From assembly GCA_963930775.1 (NCBI GenBank), contig OZ005690.1, forward strand, positions 3,642,225-3,706,224: a stretch of 64,000 nucleotides of DNA. Reading direction: 5' to 3'. The stretch comes from Cliona cf. orientalis (lineage: Eukaryota; Porifera; Demospongiae; Clionaida; Clionaidae). The notes under the pieces were generated by a model. The model did no database searches. It worked only from the letters and a program-made list of their open reading frames with translations, and was not told where the DNA came from. Positions 13,101 through 23,742 of this stretch are shown in pieces; positions within the stretch are counted from its first letter, which is position 1; each line of letters starts with the position of its first letter. The position numbers and the translations under genes are program-made.

Positions 13101-14354
13101 CAAAACACTATCACTGAGATCCACGTCTGATGCAATAGCATACAGTGCACCTCCAGTTGTTGCATTGTTGTGAGCAAATAGACTATGATTGTCATACATG
13201 TGAGTCCCCTGATCGAGAAACATAGCACCACCCGATTGCTTAGCCGAATTCTCCTTGTATATACTTCCTCTCAATATCAATGCTGTATGTGCTCCTTGTG
13301 ATAAATACATAGCACCACCTTGAGTAGCCTGATTTTGAAGAAATACACTACTGCTGATACATATATTGGATTCCCTTACGGAAACTGAACCACCATAAGT
13401 TTTTGCTTTGTTGCCATAAAATATAGTGTGGTACACCGTCATATTTGAGGATTGTTGAATGGACAGTGCCCCTCCTTGTCCAGTATCACTTGTATTATTG
13501 GTGAATGTACTACTATTAATACTCAGTATTGTATTAAAAGTAGCAATGGCACCTCCTGCAGACAGCCTTATTTTTCCCACATTATATATCGACTGATTGG
13601 AGTCATAGAAGGGAACTTGATTATAGATAAAAGTGCTGTTACTAATACTAATGTTGTTGAGTGCATAGCTAGTACTGTATATTGCTCCACCAACATCTGC
13701 GCTGTTGTTAAAAAATGTGCATCTAGTAATAGTAACGTTGCTTTTGGCCACAAAAATTGCTCCACCTACATGAACAATGATATGCGATGCGGTTTTTATA
13801 TCCACAATATCGAGACAGGTACCAACTCTGTTGGAGACAAAAAAAGAATTTGTAACTACAAGGTTACTTTCTGCGATTTTAAGTGCTGTCTGACTTCCGT
13901 TCTGGCCTTGAAAAGTAGAGTTGCTTATTACAAAATTCGATAATAATGAAAAACTATTATTGCCACATCCAATAAAATGTATCCCTTTTATCCACAGTGT
14001 AGTAATACCTTCGAAGTAAAAACTCGCTTGATATTCGCAATAAATAGTGTAAGCTGGGCTCTCAGAATCTGGCGTAGAATTTGTAAGCATGGAAAAATTA
14101 CTAATACTTGAGATGAAAAGATCAAGGTCAAGTTTGTGATTTCCTTTTAAAAATATCAAAGTTGTGTTTGAAGACAACCAGTTGCTTAAAGTTTGAGCAA
14201 AATGAGAGAGTGTGATACAAGGCTTTGCAGGACATGGGACACCTGATGATGGAGTAACATAAAGCAGAGCTTCCCTGTCCAACAGATCTTGTGAGAAATT
14301 TACATGAAATAGGATTTTGACTATTGCTAGTCTAAAGAGTAGCTGTTGCTTCAT
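10197..14354 (-). CDS. Copy B: intact Pmp-repeat polytopic membrane protein, 1385 aa
   Basis: A single uninterrupted frame. Residues 1-21 are a signal peptide. Residues about 28-70 form the cap (YVTPSSGVPCPAKPC..TLSHF). From about 190 to 640 I count 13 GG[ASG]-type Pmp repeats (GGAIF, GGAIY, GGALS, GGAMY, GGGVY) with F.NN partners and many N-glycosylation sites, as in chlamydial Pmp beta-helices (Chlam_PMP). A conserved GGLLDRC turn lies near 670, then a SSPVRVCFC...CSYEPP module, a Cys-rich module from about 828 (CRCPIGFQ, CVCD, CPLDYC, NRSGLLCSLC, GSSRCVPC), and from about 955 to 1290 roughly ten hydrophobic segments. The cytosolic tail ends SPLLDYHH. It is probably a surface receptor or adhesin; ligand and signalling are unknown. 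It is divergent to C, 1.57 kb apart. Confidence 0.9.
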   Translation of the reverse strand: MKQQLLFRLAIVKILFHVNFSQDLLDREALLYVTPSSGVPCPAKPCITLSHFAQTLSNWLSSNTTLIFLKGNHKLDLDLFISSISNFSMLTNSTPDSESPAYTIYCEYQASFYFEGITTLWIKGIHFIGCGNNSFSLLSNFVISNSTFQGQNGSQTALKIAESNLVVTNSFFVSNRVGTCLDIVDIKTASHIIVHVGGAIFVAKSNVTITRCTFFNNSADVGGAIYSTSYALNNISISNSTFIYNQVPFYDSNQSIYNVGKIRLSAGGAIATFNTILSINSSTFTNNTSDTGQGGALSIQQSSNMTVYHTIFYGNKAKTYGGSVSVRESNICISSSVFLQNQATQGGAMYLSQGAHTALILRGSIYKENSAKQSGGAMFLDQGTHMYDNHSLFAHNNATTGGALYAIASDVDLSDSVLSHNQARESGGAIYILQSQQEITFSGRCNLTHNSAGTAGGAIYAIESMLLPYGGDILHSKGFYELTIAYNEANGSGGGIYLDHSTFVSRSIGSIANVSSNRAKYKGGGVYATNSLITCTEPYRQAKNTPHQNILIFMNNSAQLGGGVYLTSAAQLRIQKAYTSPYNKTLNTSIYFISNFAQNGTAIYVDDEMYPYTCDGSYNLKIGRDNSSNQCFFQVFSRISALGNMSKQPNIEFTTKHRGNNSASPVIFGGLLDRCIPDPRRAEILTSGYIHTKIDGFTYLKLISNISDPEMLSSSPVRVCFCTPDDKPNCSYEPPLIYRMKGEMFNVSLVAVDHMNHTIAQVAIHSYLKHTRSSLGEGQSLQVTQDACTNLMFSIRSHNHYEELILYPEGPCRNANGSLSRVRVHFTPCRCPIGFQNKQSRDDCICVCDVRLSPYFTEAANNCNRKTESLIRKGNFWIDFINGTNGSSGFLKHPYCPLDYCLPPTSKVYINLNLANGSDAQCANNRSGLLCSLCQPDLSLSLGSSRCVPCSKMQYKGYLPVILIALIAGIFLVSFLMFLNLTVANGTLNGLIFYMNIIGANSSQFFFGLSPSLRYYSILVSWLNLEIGFDVCFFEGMDTYWKTWLQLAFPMYIMILVVLVIIISEKSMRFSRLIGKANPVATLATLILLSYTKFLQTTITSLSFTQLDNPGGGSPKRVWLPDATVEYLRSEHIPLFIVAILILVIGTVYTCTIFFWQWLLHLQDKMIFKWVMSQQLCHFIEPYHAPYVPKHRYWTGLLLFIRFALYLVFSLNVSGDPGVNLLAIITSVVGLFIIKGQFGRVYQSVFVDVIEVACYANLGVLSTIKLKFEDTRIVSIASHISGAFTVILLAVIISYHLYAIVRTKYSKRRTNEQQLNETATANYSTARGSTSNDIGKPTFSALYLGPPDSVRQNSARVEISTNYDEDDRASLASEDSTSPLLDYHH

Positions 14355-15926
14355 TGCAATAGTAATTACGATAATATTGCTACTGAAATTATGCTAAGCC
14401 TTGAGTTTGACGATGCACATCACTGATCTAAGTGGTAGTGATCTTTACTTTAGCCCCTTTTTAATTGCACTAAGCAGTTTGATTCTCGTTATTGTACATG
14501 CAGCCTTTGTAAGCTTGTACCATAGTACTACGATGTAAGATATCACTAATCTAAAGGTGTACATACACAGTCTTTATTCAGGTTCAATAATTTAAAGGAA
14601 TTATTTCTTGTTCACAAAAGGTGTTGTTTTATGTAACCATTGTTTTAGATTATCAATGAAGGGCAGCTACCAGTATAATATTATTGACAACTAGCAACTA
14701 AACCTGATAGCAAGTACAGTTACTCTATACAAAATTAAAGTAGTCCCAAAGAAATAATTTTGGTAGTTCAAAACTATACACTGTTACTATGGAGAACAAC
14801 AAAATTAAATATGGTTGCAACTGAAAGATACGAATAAGAGCAAGAATTCTAGTAATCTGTATACTAAGGAGTTTTGCATTATTATATATGCTCCCAAGGG
14901 TATTGGTACAGTATTATGGGACTTTTAAGTGGAGTCGTACCCCAATTGCTTGGCTCATAGGAATTGTTTACCACCACACACAATCACATCTGTTAAAGAT
15001 TTTGTTTGCCAAGGGGTGTGTCAGTAGCTGAAGAAGGTCCAAGGACCGAAACGTTATACATGAACTTGTTGGATGCTTACTACGTCCACGCTCAACAACT
15101 AAGACCTTTCAAATTATGTATATCATGTCATTTCAGCCTTGCTATGACATGAATTAATGTCAATATCAATGATCATCTATGATCCACATAATATCATATC
15201 CAGATTAATTGACTTTCAAACTTTAAGTGACATACAGTGTAGAATTAATGCAAATACAGACCTCGAGTATATGAAATTTTAGGACAGAAGAACAATATCA
15301 GTAGCTAATAGCCTATAGTTGTGGCTAGGGACGGACATAGTTAGCGATTATTTGATCGAGTTTTCACTAGCCAGTCATGAATTATACATTTTGTCCCAAC
15401 GTATTGACACCTCACGAAGTGTCTTTGCTAGGGGAGCAATGGCGCATGATTATCGAAACAATGGGACAAGATTTTAAACTGACTGTGAAGGCTCGATCAA
15501 AGTAAGTGCTAATTATTATAATACTATTAAGTAGCTATTATAGCTAAGTATACAAAACATTAATATGAGTGACCTAGAATAATACTTGCTGCATGAGTAT
15601 CAGAGATGTTTTCAGTTCATAGAAGAAACAGTATAGAAGTATTAAATCTCTATGGACTAACAAAACAGAACGTTTATGCACATCAATACTCCCAGTGCAA
15701 CTATCATACGATGAAGTTGACTGATGCAAACACATCCATTCACTGATGGTTTTACTTTGGGATGAAAACATCAATCCTTGTTTTACTTTGGGATTAAAAA
15801 TCAATCCTTGTTTTCAAAACACATTATTCACGTTCTATTGGAGCATATAGTAAACATTTCACAGTTAAATTTCATATGAATAAGTTGTCTCCACGTTACT
15901 TGTACATTTCAAATTCATAGCTCATC
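14355..15926. promoter_or_regulatory. Divergent spacer between B and C
   Basis: A 1.57 kb AT-rich region that must hold the promoters of both B (minus) and C (plus). Nearly all of it up to about 15665 is repeated at 62724-64000, in the same position relative to copy E. It contains a hammerhead-like motif (15016-15090) and, near C, an imperfect tandem duplication of about 32 bp (about 15750-15812, TTTACTTTGGGAT blocks). No further gene is seen. Confidence 0.6.
15016..15090 (+). ncRNA. Possible hammerhead-ribozyme-like motif
   Basis: The core CTGAAGA (15028-15034) is followed by a GGTCC/GGACC stem and then GAAAC (15048-15052); ACGT at 15051-15054 can pair with ACGT at 15082-15085, followed by C, the expected cleavage position after GUC. 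Against it, the stem II loop is only two bases and a continuous stem I next to the core is lacking (only GTGTG/CACGC, offset by seven bases). The second copy at 63327-63388 has ATGT/ACAT in place of ACGT/ACGT, which keeps pairing but could be CpG decay. Such motifs are known in Penelope-like retroelements. Confidence 0.3.
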
Positions 15927-18900
15927 ATGATCATAACGTGGCTGCCTATTATCTCTCTAGTTCTCGTGTGTTTGATATCCATTCATTGCAACAGTGAACT
16001 GGTGTATGTCTCTCCAAATCCTCCTCCTAACCCAGACTGCCATGATGGCCTTCCATGTCAAACTTTAAAGAGCTACTTCAATAACAAAACATTCATCCAG
16101 CAGAGTATCAATCTGACAATGATATTTCTTGCTGGACAGCATGAAGGAGGTGGCCAACAGATTGTACTGAAGTCCACGTCATTCATTGTAAGAGGAACTG
16201 GGGTAATGGATGTAATCATAAAGAATGTAAACATAGAATTACAGTATGCTACAGAAATATGCTTTGAGAATATCATTCTTAATCACTGGAACAGCACATC
16301 CCCTGGTCCACCATTTCTTGTATTAGAGATGGTGTCAGTACTGGTAGAGAATCAGACACACATCTTCATAAGACATGCTACAAACTCGAGCGGAAATAAG
16401 ATAGAGCTTGTGAATTCTGTCTTTCGAAATTCATCGTTATCAGGAAGATTATCATTTATCAAAAGTGAATGGAATACAGAGGCCATGAGTTTGATTTCAT
16501 CCACACTTAACATTGGCAGGAATACTAATATTAGTTTCATGCATAATCTAGTGCAAACGGCAGTTATGTTTTTAAACTCATCCACACTTAATCTTGAAAA
16601 TAATGTTTACATGGCCTTTGTCAGTAACTCAAGAGCTATACTGGCAATACATGATTCAACATTGAATATTGTGGCTGACACCAGTATGATCTTTATCAAC
16701 AACTCAAAAATAGATGATCAAGGAGCAGCTATGTTGGTTATATATTCCACAGTTACTATTGAGGGTGACTTGCACTTCATTAATAACTCAGCATACAGTG
16801 AAGGAGCAGTTAAATTTTGGGGGTCAACTTTGAATGTTAGGAACAGTGCAAGAATTGTTTTTGTTAATAACTCAGCTAGAAGACAAGCAGGAGGACTTGA
16901 TTTAAAATATTCTGTTTTTATAGTAGAGGATAACGCTGAAATAGTATTTATAAACAACTCGGCAAAAAAAATAGGATCCACAGGCATGCTATCATCAACA
17001 GTACATGTCAGGCACAATGCAAGTTTGCACTTCATCAGTAATTCAGCAAGTACATTTGGAGGGTCAACTCACATAGAACTCTCAACTGTCTCTATCGAAA
17101 ATAATGCACATATAGTTTTCACTAACAATGTAGCTGCTGACACTGTAGGAGGCATGGTCCTGCGATCATCTATACTCAACATCAGTCATAATGTACAAAT
17201 TTCATTTAATAACAATCATGCAGTTGTAGGAGGAGCTGTTTATGCACTCAACGGCACAATAAATGTTAAAAATAATGCACAAATAATTTTTACCAACAAT
17301 TCAGCATTTTCAGCCGGTGCATTAGTTCTCATAGTATCTGAATTACACTTAAAGAGTCACACAATTTTGATGTTCATCAACAACACTGCTATCAATTTTG
17401 GTGGAGCAATGTTCAGTTATAATTCAAAATTCTCCATTGAAAATGCTACAAACAGATTTATTAGCAACTCAGCAGGATATGGAGGTGCTATTGCTCTTCT
17501 TTCATCAATAATTGAATTGGTAAATGAAAGTTCTAATTTAACTTTTGAGAACAATTCAGCAAGGGAGAAAGGAGGAGCAATTTATGTTGATCCAGATCGA
17601 TTGGAGTTGACATCACAAGTCCGATATAATAGTTATGATCATTTGCTTGACACCAACTGTTTATATGACACAAATACTGTATCAGAACAGCATTTCTATT
17701 TTGTAGACAATGTAGCACAAATAGCAGGCGATGATGTTTATGGTGCTTCTCTGTCATGGTGCAGTACATGTGTTGTACACATAGACCCAAAAAATAATTC
17801 AAGTATGTCTTCTATCTCTGGTACTCCCACACGTGTTTGCAGATGTGATAAAACACATAAACCACAGTGCCATAACATTTCATACAGTCACTTCTCTCAG
17901 ACTTACTATCCTGGGGAGACGGTTTCAGTCTCAGTTGTAGTTGTGGGTGGAGACTTGGGAGCAACACCTGGAATGGTCTATGCTAGATTCCAACCACCAC
18001 ATACATCATCAATTCTGAAACCATCCACCCAATACAATCAATGGATCAACGAATCTCAATGCGCTTCACTCAATTACACTGTGTACAGCAATGAATCAGT
18101 ACAGCTGGTGCTGTCAGCAATTTCGTATTCTGATGTAACTTGTGACAATAATGTGAGTCAACCGTACTATGCAAAGGCATGTACTTTCTTTTTTCCTCTA
18201 AATATCAATTTCACAGTCCTACCTTGCCCACCTGGATTCTCCCTACAAGGAGACCCCCCAGGCTGTTATTGCTATCCCATGCTCACTGACAATGGAGTGA
18301 GTTGCAATATTTTCAAAAGTAAAGCAACATTTTCCTGGAATACTTCTCTCTGGATTACAGTGTCTGCTAAGAAAATTATTCTCAGTAAACACTGTCCATT
18401 TGATTACTGCAAAGATACTAAGGTGATTAAAGGGATATCAGGTGATCAGTGTTCCTTCAACCGAGCTGGAAGGCTGTGTGGTGGATGCAAGGAGAACTAC
18501 AGCCTAGCGATAGGCTCCTCCCACTGCATCTACTGTGCAAATGATAATAATGTGACTCTTATAATTTTCTTTGCCGCTGCAGGATTCTTGTTAGTTTTCT
18601 TTATCAGTGTCTTGAACCTTACTGTCACTCAGGGCATGATTAATGGACTCATATTCTATGCAAACATTGTATGGACATATCAAAGTGTTCTCTTTCCTAA
18701 TCAAATGCCCAATGAACTCATCTTCTTTAAAATTTTCATAGCTTGGTTAAATCTGGATTTTGGAATTGAAATGTGTTTTGTAAATAATTTGAATGCTTTC
18801 TGGAAGTCTTGGTTGCAATTTATCTTTCCCTTCTATCTCTGGTCCATTGCTGGACTGATGATTATGCTTGCTCGGTATTCAACTCGACTGACCTCCTTCT

Positions 18901-19799
18901 TTGGAAACAGAGCTGTTCCAGTGTTGGCCACAATTTTTTTGTTGTCTTACATGAAGCTACTTCGAACTGCTGTGGAGATATTGCATTTCTCAATACTCAG
19001 TATGATAGATTTTGGCAGCTCCAATGATACTACTTTAGCAGCTACATCTGATTCTCAATCATTCGTATGGTCAGTTGATGGAACACTTGACTACTTTGGC
19101 TATCCGCATATCCTCCTCCTTGTTGCAGCACTGTTCACTCTGCTATTTCTGTGGCTGCCATACACTCTGCTTTTACTTTTTATTCAGTGGATACGAAGGG
19201 TCTCTCACTACAGGCTTCTGAGGTGGACTATAAGATTTAATCCTTTCTATGATGCCATCCTTGCTCCTTTGAAACACAAGCACCAGTATTGGTTTGGACT
19301 TCTGTTGCTTGTCCGAGGCATAATATTTATCATATTTGCATCTAATTTCTCTATCCCAAATGGTATCAATTTGCTAATACTACTTATCTGTGCAGGGCTC
19401 TTGCTCTTTTACATGTTTTCAACAAGTGTATACAAGAGTCATGCTCTTTTGGTATTTCATAGCTCCTTCTTCTTGAATATTTGTTTTCTTAGTGGATTCA
19501 TTATATTTTCCCACACCAAAACCAAAGTTAGGTCATCTATGCAGACAAGTGCTACACCTATCTCCACTGGGATTGCTTTTCTTCAGTTTTGTGGTATTAT
19601 TCTCTATCAGATTTACTCAATGTGCTGTTCATGTGGAGTGGGAAGAGGTCTAAACAAAGTTTATCGAGTACACGAAGACCAGGTGCATGCGATATTGGAC
19701 ATGAGTTCTCGACTTGAACGTCATAAGTATTCTGCAGAGAGACAGCCACTGATTGATCCAAATCAAAGCGATCATAACAGTGATGAACCTACTTACTGA
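15927..19799 (+). CDS. Copy C: intact Pmp-repeat polytopic membrane protein, 1290 aa
   Basis: A single frame. Residues 1-22 are a signal peptide, followed by the cap (YVSPNPPPNPDCHDGLPC.TLKSYF). From about 120 to 560 lie degenerate beta-helix repeats; GG forms such as GGMVL, GGAVY, GGAMF, GGAIA and GGAIY are clearest in the second half, alternating with FINNSA or FTNN. A conserved TRVCRCD module with the ATPGMVYARF strand comes next, then CPPGFSLQGDPPGCYCYPM near 766, CPFDYC and GRLCGGCKENYSLAIGSSHC near 840, and the membrane core from about 874 to 1240. The tail carries ERQPLID, which fits an acidic dileucine sorting signal ([DE]xxxL[LI]). It is one of two fully intact copies, with A as its decayed twin. 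Function as a receptor or adhesin is inferred from architecture only. Confidence 0.9.
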   Translation: MIITWLPIISLVLVCLISIHCNSELVYVSPNPPPNPDCHDGLPCQTLKSYFNNKTFIQQSINLTMIFLAGQHEGGGQQIVLKSTSFIVRGTGVMDVIIKNVNIELQYATEICFENIILNHWNSTSPGPPFLVLEMVSVLVENQTHIFIRHATNSSGNKIELVNSVFRNSSLSGRLSFIKSEWNTEAMSLISSTLNIGRNTNISFMHNLVQTAVMFLNSSTLNLENNVYMAFVSNSRAILAIHDSTLNIVADTSMIFINNSKIDDQGAAMLVIYSTVTIEGDLHFINNSAYSEGAVKFWGSTLNVRNSARIVFVNNSARRQAGGLDLKYSVFIVEDNAEIVFINNSAKKIGSTGMLSSTVHVRHNASLHFISNSASTFGGSTHIELSTVSIENNAHIVFTNNVAADTVGGMVLRSSILNISHNVQISFNNNHAVVGGAVYALNGTINVKNNAQIIFTNNSAFSAGALVLIVSELHLKSHTILMFINNTAINFGGAMFSYNSKFSIENATNRFISNSAGYGGAIALLSSIIELVNESSNLTFENNSAREKGGAIYVDPDRLELTSQVRYNSYDHLLDTNCLYDTNTVSEQHFYFVDNVAQIAGDDVYGASLSWCSTCVVHIDPKNNSSMSSISGTPTRVCRCDKTHKPQCHNISYSHFSQTYYPGETVSVSVVVVGGDLGATPGMVYARFQPPHTSSILKPSTQYNQWINESQCASLNYTVYSNESVQLVLSAISYSDVTCDNNVSQPYYAKACTFFFPLNINFTVLPCPPGFSLQGDPPGCYCYPMLTDNGVSCNIFKSKATFSWNTSLWITVSAKKIILSKHCPFDYCKDTKVIKGISGDQCSFNRAGRLCGGCKENYSLAIGSSHCIYCANDNNVTLIIFFAAAGFLLVFFISVLNLTVTQGMINGLIFYANIVWTYQSVLFPNQMPNELIFFKIFIAWLNLDFGIEMCFVNNLNAFWKSWLQFIFPFYLWSIAGLMIMLARYSTRLTSFFGNRAVPVLATIFLLSYMKLLRTAVEILHFSILSMIDFGSSNDTTLAATSDSQSFVWSVDGTLDYFGYPHILLLVAALFTLLFLWLPYTLLLLFIQWIRRVSHYRLLRWTIRFNPFYDAILAPLKHKHQYWFGLLLLVRGIIFIIFASNFSIPNGINLLILLICAGLLLFYMFSTSVYKSHALLVFHSSFFLNICFLSGFIIFSHTKTKVRSSMQTSATPISTGIAFLQFCGIILYQIYSMCCSCGVGRGLNKVYRVHEDQVHAILDMSSRLERHKYSAERQPLIDPNQSDHNSDEPTY

Positions 19800-19899
19800 A
19801 TGATCACTGGAAACTATAATTATCTAGACGTAGGTACTTGACTGTATAATCAATTATATTGTAGTGTAATATCATTTTATCAAGTATTGTGACAGTCAT

Positions 19900-19905
19900 A
19901 ATAAA
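19900..19905 (+). terminator. Polyadenylation signal AATAAA of copy C
   Basis: A perfect AATAAA lies about 100 bases after the stop codon of C, followed by a T-rich stretch (AGTTTTTCATTTTGT). It is the nearest canonical signal. Confidence 0.5.
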
Positions 19906-21609
19906 GTTTTTCATTTTGTCGAGCATGACATTGTGTGTGTAACAATGGCATAAATTTTGTACACATAATGTAGCCATTGACTGCATAGATACTCTAACAG
20001 TGTAATAATAATATTTTTATATAATTATCTAATCAATAATGTTTTATTACAATAATTATGCTGGTCATGCAGGGGTGTTATGCAATTGACCCTCACCATA
20101 GACAGTGGGTTTTATGTCATGCTTGAGGCATTTTAGTGATAGCTACTCAATTTTTACATGTACATAACTATAGCTAGAGCAAGAAACATCAAATTAAAAT
20201 TGAAAACAAGCCTCTGGCTAGCTATACAGTAGCTAGAACCTCTCTATAATATATTCCAGACACCCTTTGGATAGTGTTAGGTGTCCTGAGGTGTCCACAT
20301 TTCAGGGGTAATTTTGTACACGTTTCTATTATAATTATGGGTGATGTCCTGATGTCCTCATTTCAGGGGTGTCCTTATATCTAGAGGGATTCCACAGTAT
20401 GTCATTGATCCAATTCTTGTATATTTCCAAAAAGATTCGAATTTATAAATTTGCTTATCATGGATACAGTGGGTACCTCTATACTCAGTATAGCACCCTA
20501 TGCACTTCCAAAAGTTAAGATTGATCTTGCTTGTACATGACCCAAATATACCAGCAAGGTCTAGGTAGCTATTATTGGATGCTGCCTATGGTTTCAAGTT
20601 TAAGATAGACGAAAATATCCTCAATTGGTCAATTGACGCTCACAAACCAAGCTTTGTAGTGGAACTGAAGCTGTAAGAACATTGGACAAATTTAATAACA
20701 ACTCAGTGGTACAGTTACCGAGATAAAAACAGTTTAGATGTTTCATGTTACAGGAGTAGGCTGAGCCTAATTTTTGGTCTATAATGCTATTCTCAAAATC
20801 CCTATTATATATAATGTTTAAGAAGTGCACTTATAATTTCCAATCTATTGCCCATTATGATCAAGTTAAACCAATTAAAAAAGAGACCAATATGGGACTC
20901 GTTATACATGTAGGCCTACAAGAACCATATATATTTACAATCAAACTTGAGCCCTCATTAATATTAATAAAATTAAGGTTCAATAGTGGAGGGCATTAAT
21001 TATTAGTTTAATTTTTACATGGTATGTTTACATACGATAATAACATTATTATTAACCTGATGTACCTGAGTCATATGAATTCATATAGAAGGATTAATTG
21101 AGGGGGAAACCAAACTTTGGGACATGACTTTCACGTAAGTATAAAAGTAGCTGAGCAAGCTAGCAACATACTACAACTTCCAGACATATCAGCATACTGA
21201 CTAAGTTCTAAAGAGTTGCTATAGACCATAGCGTAATGCAGTTTTATGGTAAGTTAATTTTAACTTAATATCTTCAATACAATAATAATATCATGTTCTT
21301 GAATATCTTCTTTTGGGATATTGCACAAAGTGCATGAGATTGTTTCGATTGGCAGATGGCACCATCATATAACCATAATAATGCATGCATGGACATTTGT
21401 GAATTCAAATACTTTTTTACTAAAACTTGTTCAGAAAAATTGTATAATTGTGTTATAATATAATACTAAATATGGAATAGTATAGCAACCTTTTTTCCAC
21501 ATCAATTGCTGCAATTTTTATTCGCGGCAACAATAATGCATGTCATTTTTGTCATAATATTATTAATAATCATCACGGCATGCACATTTATGCAGGAGTG
21601 ATGACTATT
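19906..21609. other. Spacer between C and D
   Basis: About 1.7 kb of AT-rich DNA with no convincing gene. It contains one probable MITE (20238-20396). The last 400 bases presumably include the promoter of D, but no clear motif stands out. Confidence 0.5.
20238..20396. mobile_element. Possible short pogo/Tigger-type MITE
   Basis: The left end reads ACCTCTCTATAATATATTCC followed by AGACACCC; the right end, complemented, reads AATCCCTCTAGATATAAGG followed by ACACCCC. The matching inverted ends and two internal ATTTCAGGGGT blocks fit a small nonautonomous element. I see no clear target duplication. Confidence 0.4.
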
Positions 21610-23742
21610 ATGAAGTTACAGATTTTAACCATTTTCTTGCTGCACTTTTGCATTGCTTTTCAAGATGATAAAGTGCATTATATAGCATCAGAGTCATCGG
21701 GCGTCTGTCCCGTACACTTTTGTCCTACACTATCTGAGCTTGTTATGAGTGGAAGAATCAATTCAAGCACCATCATAGTGTTTCTACCTGGAAACCATAC
21801 ACTCAATTCAACTCTTTACGTAACCAATATCACTAGATTTTTTATGATCTCAAACTCTCTGCTATGGGCTCCAGTGATCACATGCCTGCATAGTACAAGT
21901 TTTGAGCTCAATAAAATAGGTCAGATTGCGATTCAGCGATTGGTATTCATAGGGTGTGGGAACAATAGAGTTATACTCTCTCCACACTTTACTCTAGCAA
22001 ATTCCACGTTCATTGGTCAGAATGGCAGCGGAACAGCACTGGAGTTAATTGATAGTACTGCCAATATTTTTAACACTAGTTTTGCATTTAATATAATTGG
22101 AAGCTACCGAGGTCCTGTTGGAATTGTGAAATATTGGAATGGCACAGAAAATAAATTTTCTTATGTTGGCGGTGCCATCATTGCAAACCAGAGCAATGTG
22201 ACCCTGGTAAATTGCTATTTTGAAGGAAACATAGCACACATATATAGGAGGAGCCATTTACTCCACTATGGGCAGCAGTATCTCAATTCTTTATTGCACA
22301 TTTGTTAGGAATTTTGCCGTTCAACGTTTCGATTTCACCTTAGATGCCTTTGGTGGTGCTATACATTGTGAAAATCGCAAATCCTGTAGTTTGAAACAAT
22401 CAGTTGTTGTAATCCTTAACAATGTGTTTTACAACAACAGTGCATCACATGGTGGAGCTGTCTGTGCTATTAACGATGTCCTCCTCAAAATTAATTCCAC
22501 CAAGTTTTCTGGGAATTTTGCTTCGTTGAAAGGAGGTGTTTTAGCTACGTATAATTCAACATCACATATTCAAAGGAGCCTATTTATGTACAATCATGCT
22601 GTGATAAGCGGTGGAGTCTTTATGCTTTATCGGAGCATATTCAGTCTTAGCACTAGTTACTTTCAACATAATGAGGGTGTTCAAGCTGGTGGCGTTATGT
22701 CTCTGGCAAGCTTTTGTACAGCATTTATTCATGAAAGTAAATTCTTTGGAAACAAAGCTCGATTTGGTGGCGTCATTAATATGGCAATTAACAATGTGAC
22801 AGTGATACGCAGTGAATTTGATAGCAACAGTGCTAATTCTCAAGGGGCGGTCGTGAATGGTGGCCTTCGAGCTATACTGTACATTGGAAATTGCAACTTT
22901 ACAAACAATGTTGCAAACCTGCTTGGAGGGGGTGTGATCTCCTTTGGACCGGGTAAACATCTTACTATTAATGGAAGTCGTTTTATTAGAAACAGATCTA
23001 ACCAAAGCTCAGGAGGGGTACTTTCTTTAATAAATGTTGCAGCCACACTATATAACTGTCAGTTTTTGGAAAATTCTGCACAAGATGGTGGTGTTATAAT
23101 AACTTATCAGAGTTCTATCACTTTTGATCACATATTGAACTTTACAAACAACACCGCTGTTCAGTCGGGCGGAGGAATATTTGTTATTGATAGCAAGATA
23201 GTTTTGAAAAAATTGCTAGTATTGATGAAAAATAAAGCATACTTCTCTGGAGGTGGTGCTTATCTTCACCATAGTCAGCTCGTTTGCCAAACTGGAAGCC
23301 TGATGTTAGTCGGTAACAATCAAGCACAATATCGTGGTGGAGGAATGCATATGAGCAACACATACATTACTATACATTTTAATCGATATTTTCTCACAGA
23401 TAATACTGCCACTTTTTTTGCTGGAAACAGAGCAGGAAGTGGTGGTGCATTATATTTGGAGGATTCATCTGCTATACATGTCATAAAAAGTAGTGAATAT
23501 ACCACAGAATTAAGGGAACCAACATACAATTTGTACTTCATCAGAAACACTGCAGTGTACGGTGCTGCTGTGTTTGTCTCTGATGAAACATACTATGGTG
23601 TCTGCTCTAGACCCAAAGGTCATAGCAGTTATACAAGTGAATGCTTCTTTCAAGTTCTATCGCCATCCATGACTCCAGGAGGAATCTACCGTTTAGAAAC
23701 TATATTTTTTGGACTAAACAATGCTTCTGGAGGATCTATACT

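Noticed and set aside
13452-13943. Open frame opposite copy B
   Set aside because: It is a shadow of the repetitive coding strand of B and has no domain of its own.
10197-19799. Bacterial (chlamydial) contamination or recent transfer of Pmp genes
   Set aside because: There is no autotransporter beta-barrel or operon; the ectodomain is fused to eukaryote-style membrane segments, the base composition matches the surroundings and the copies are embedded among animal transposons.
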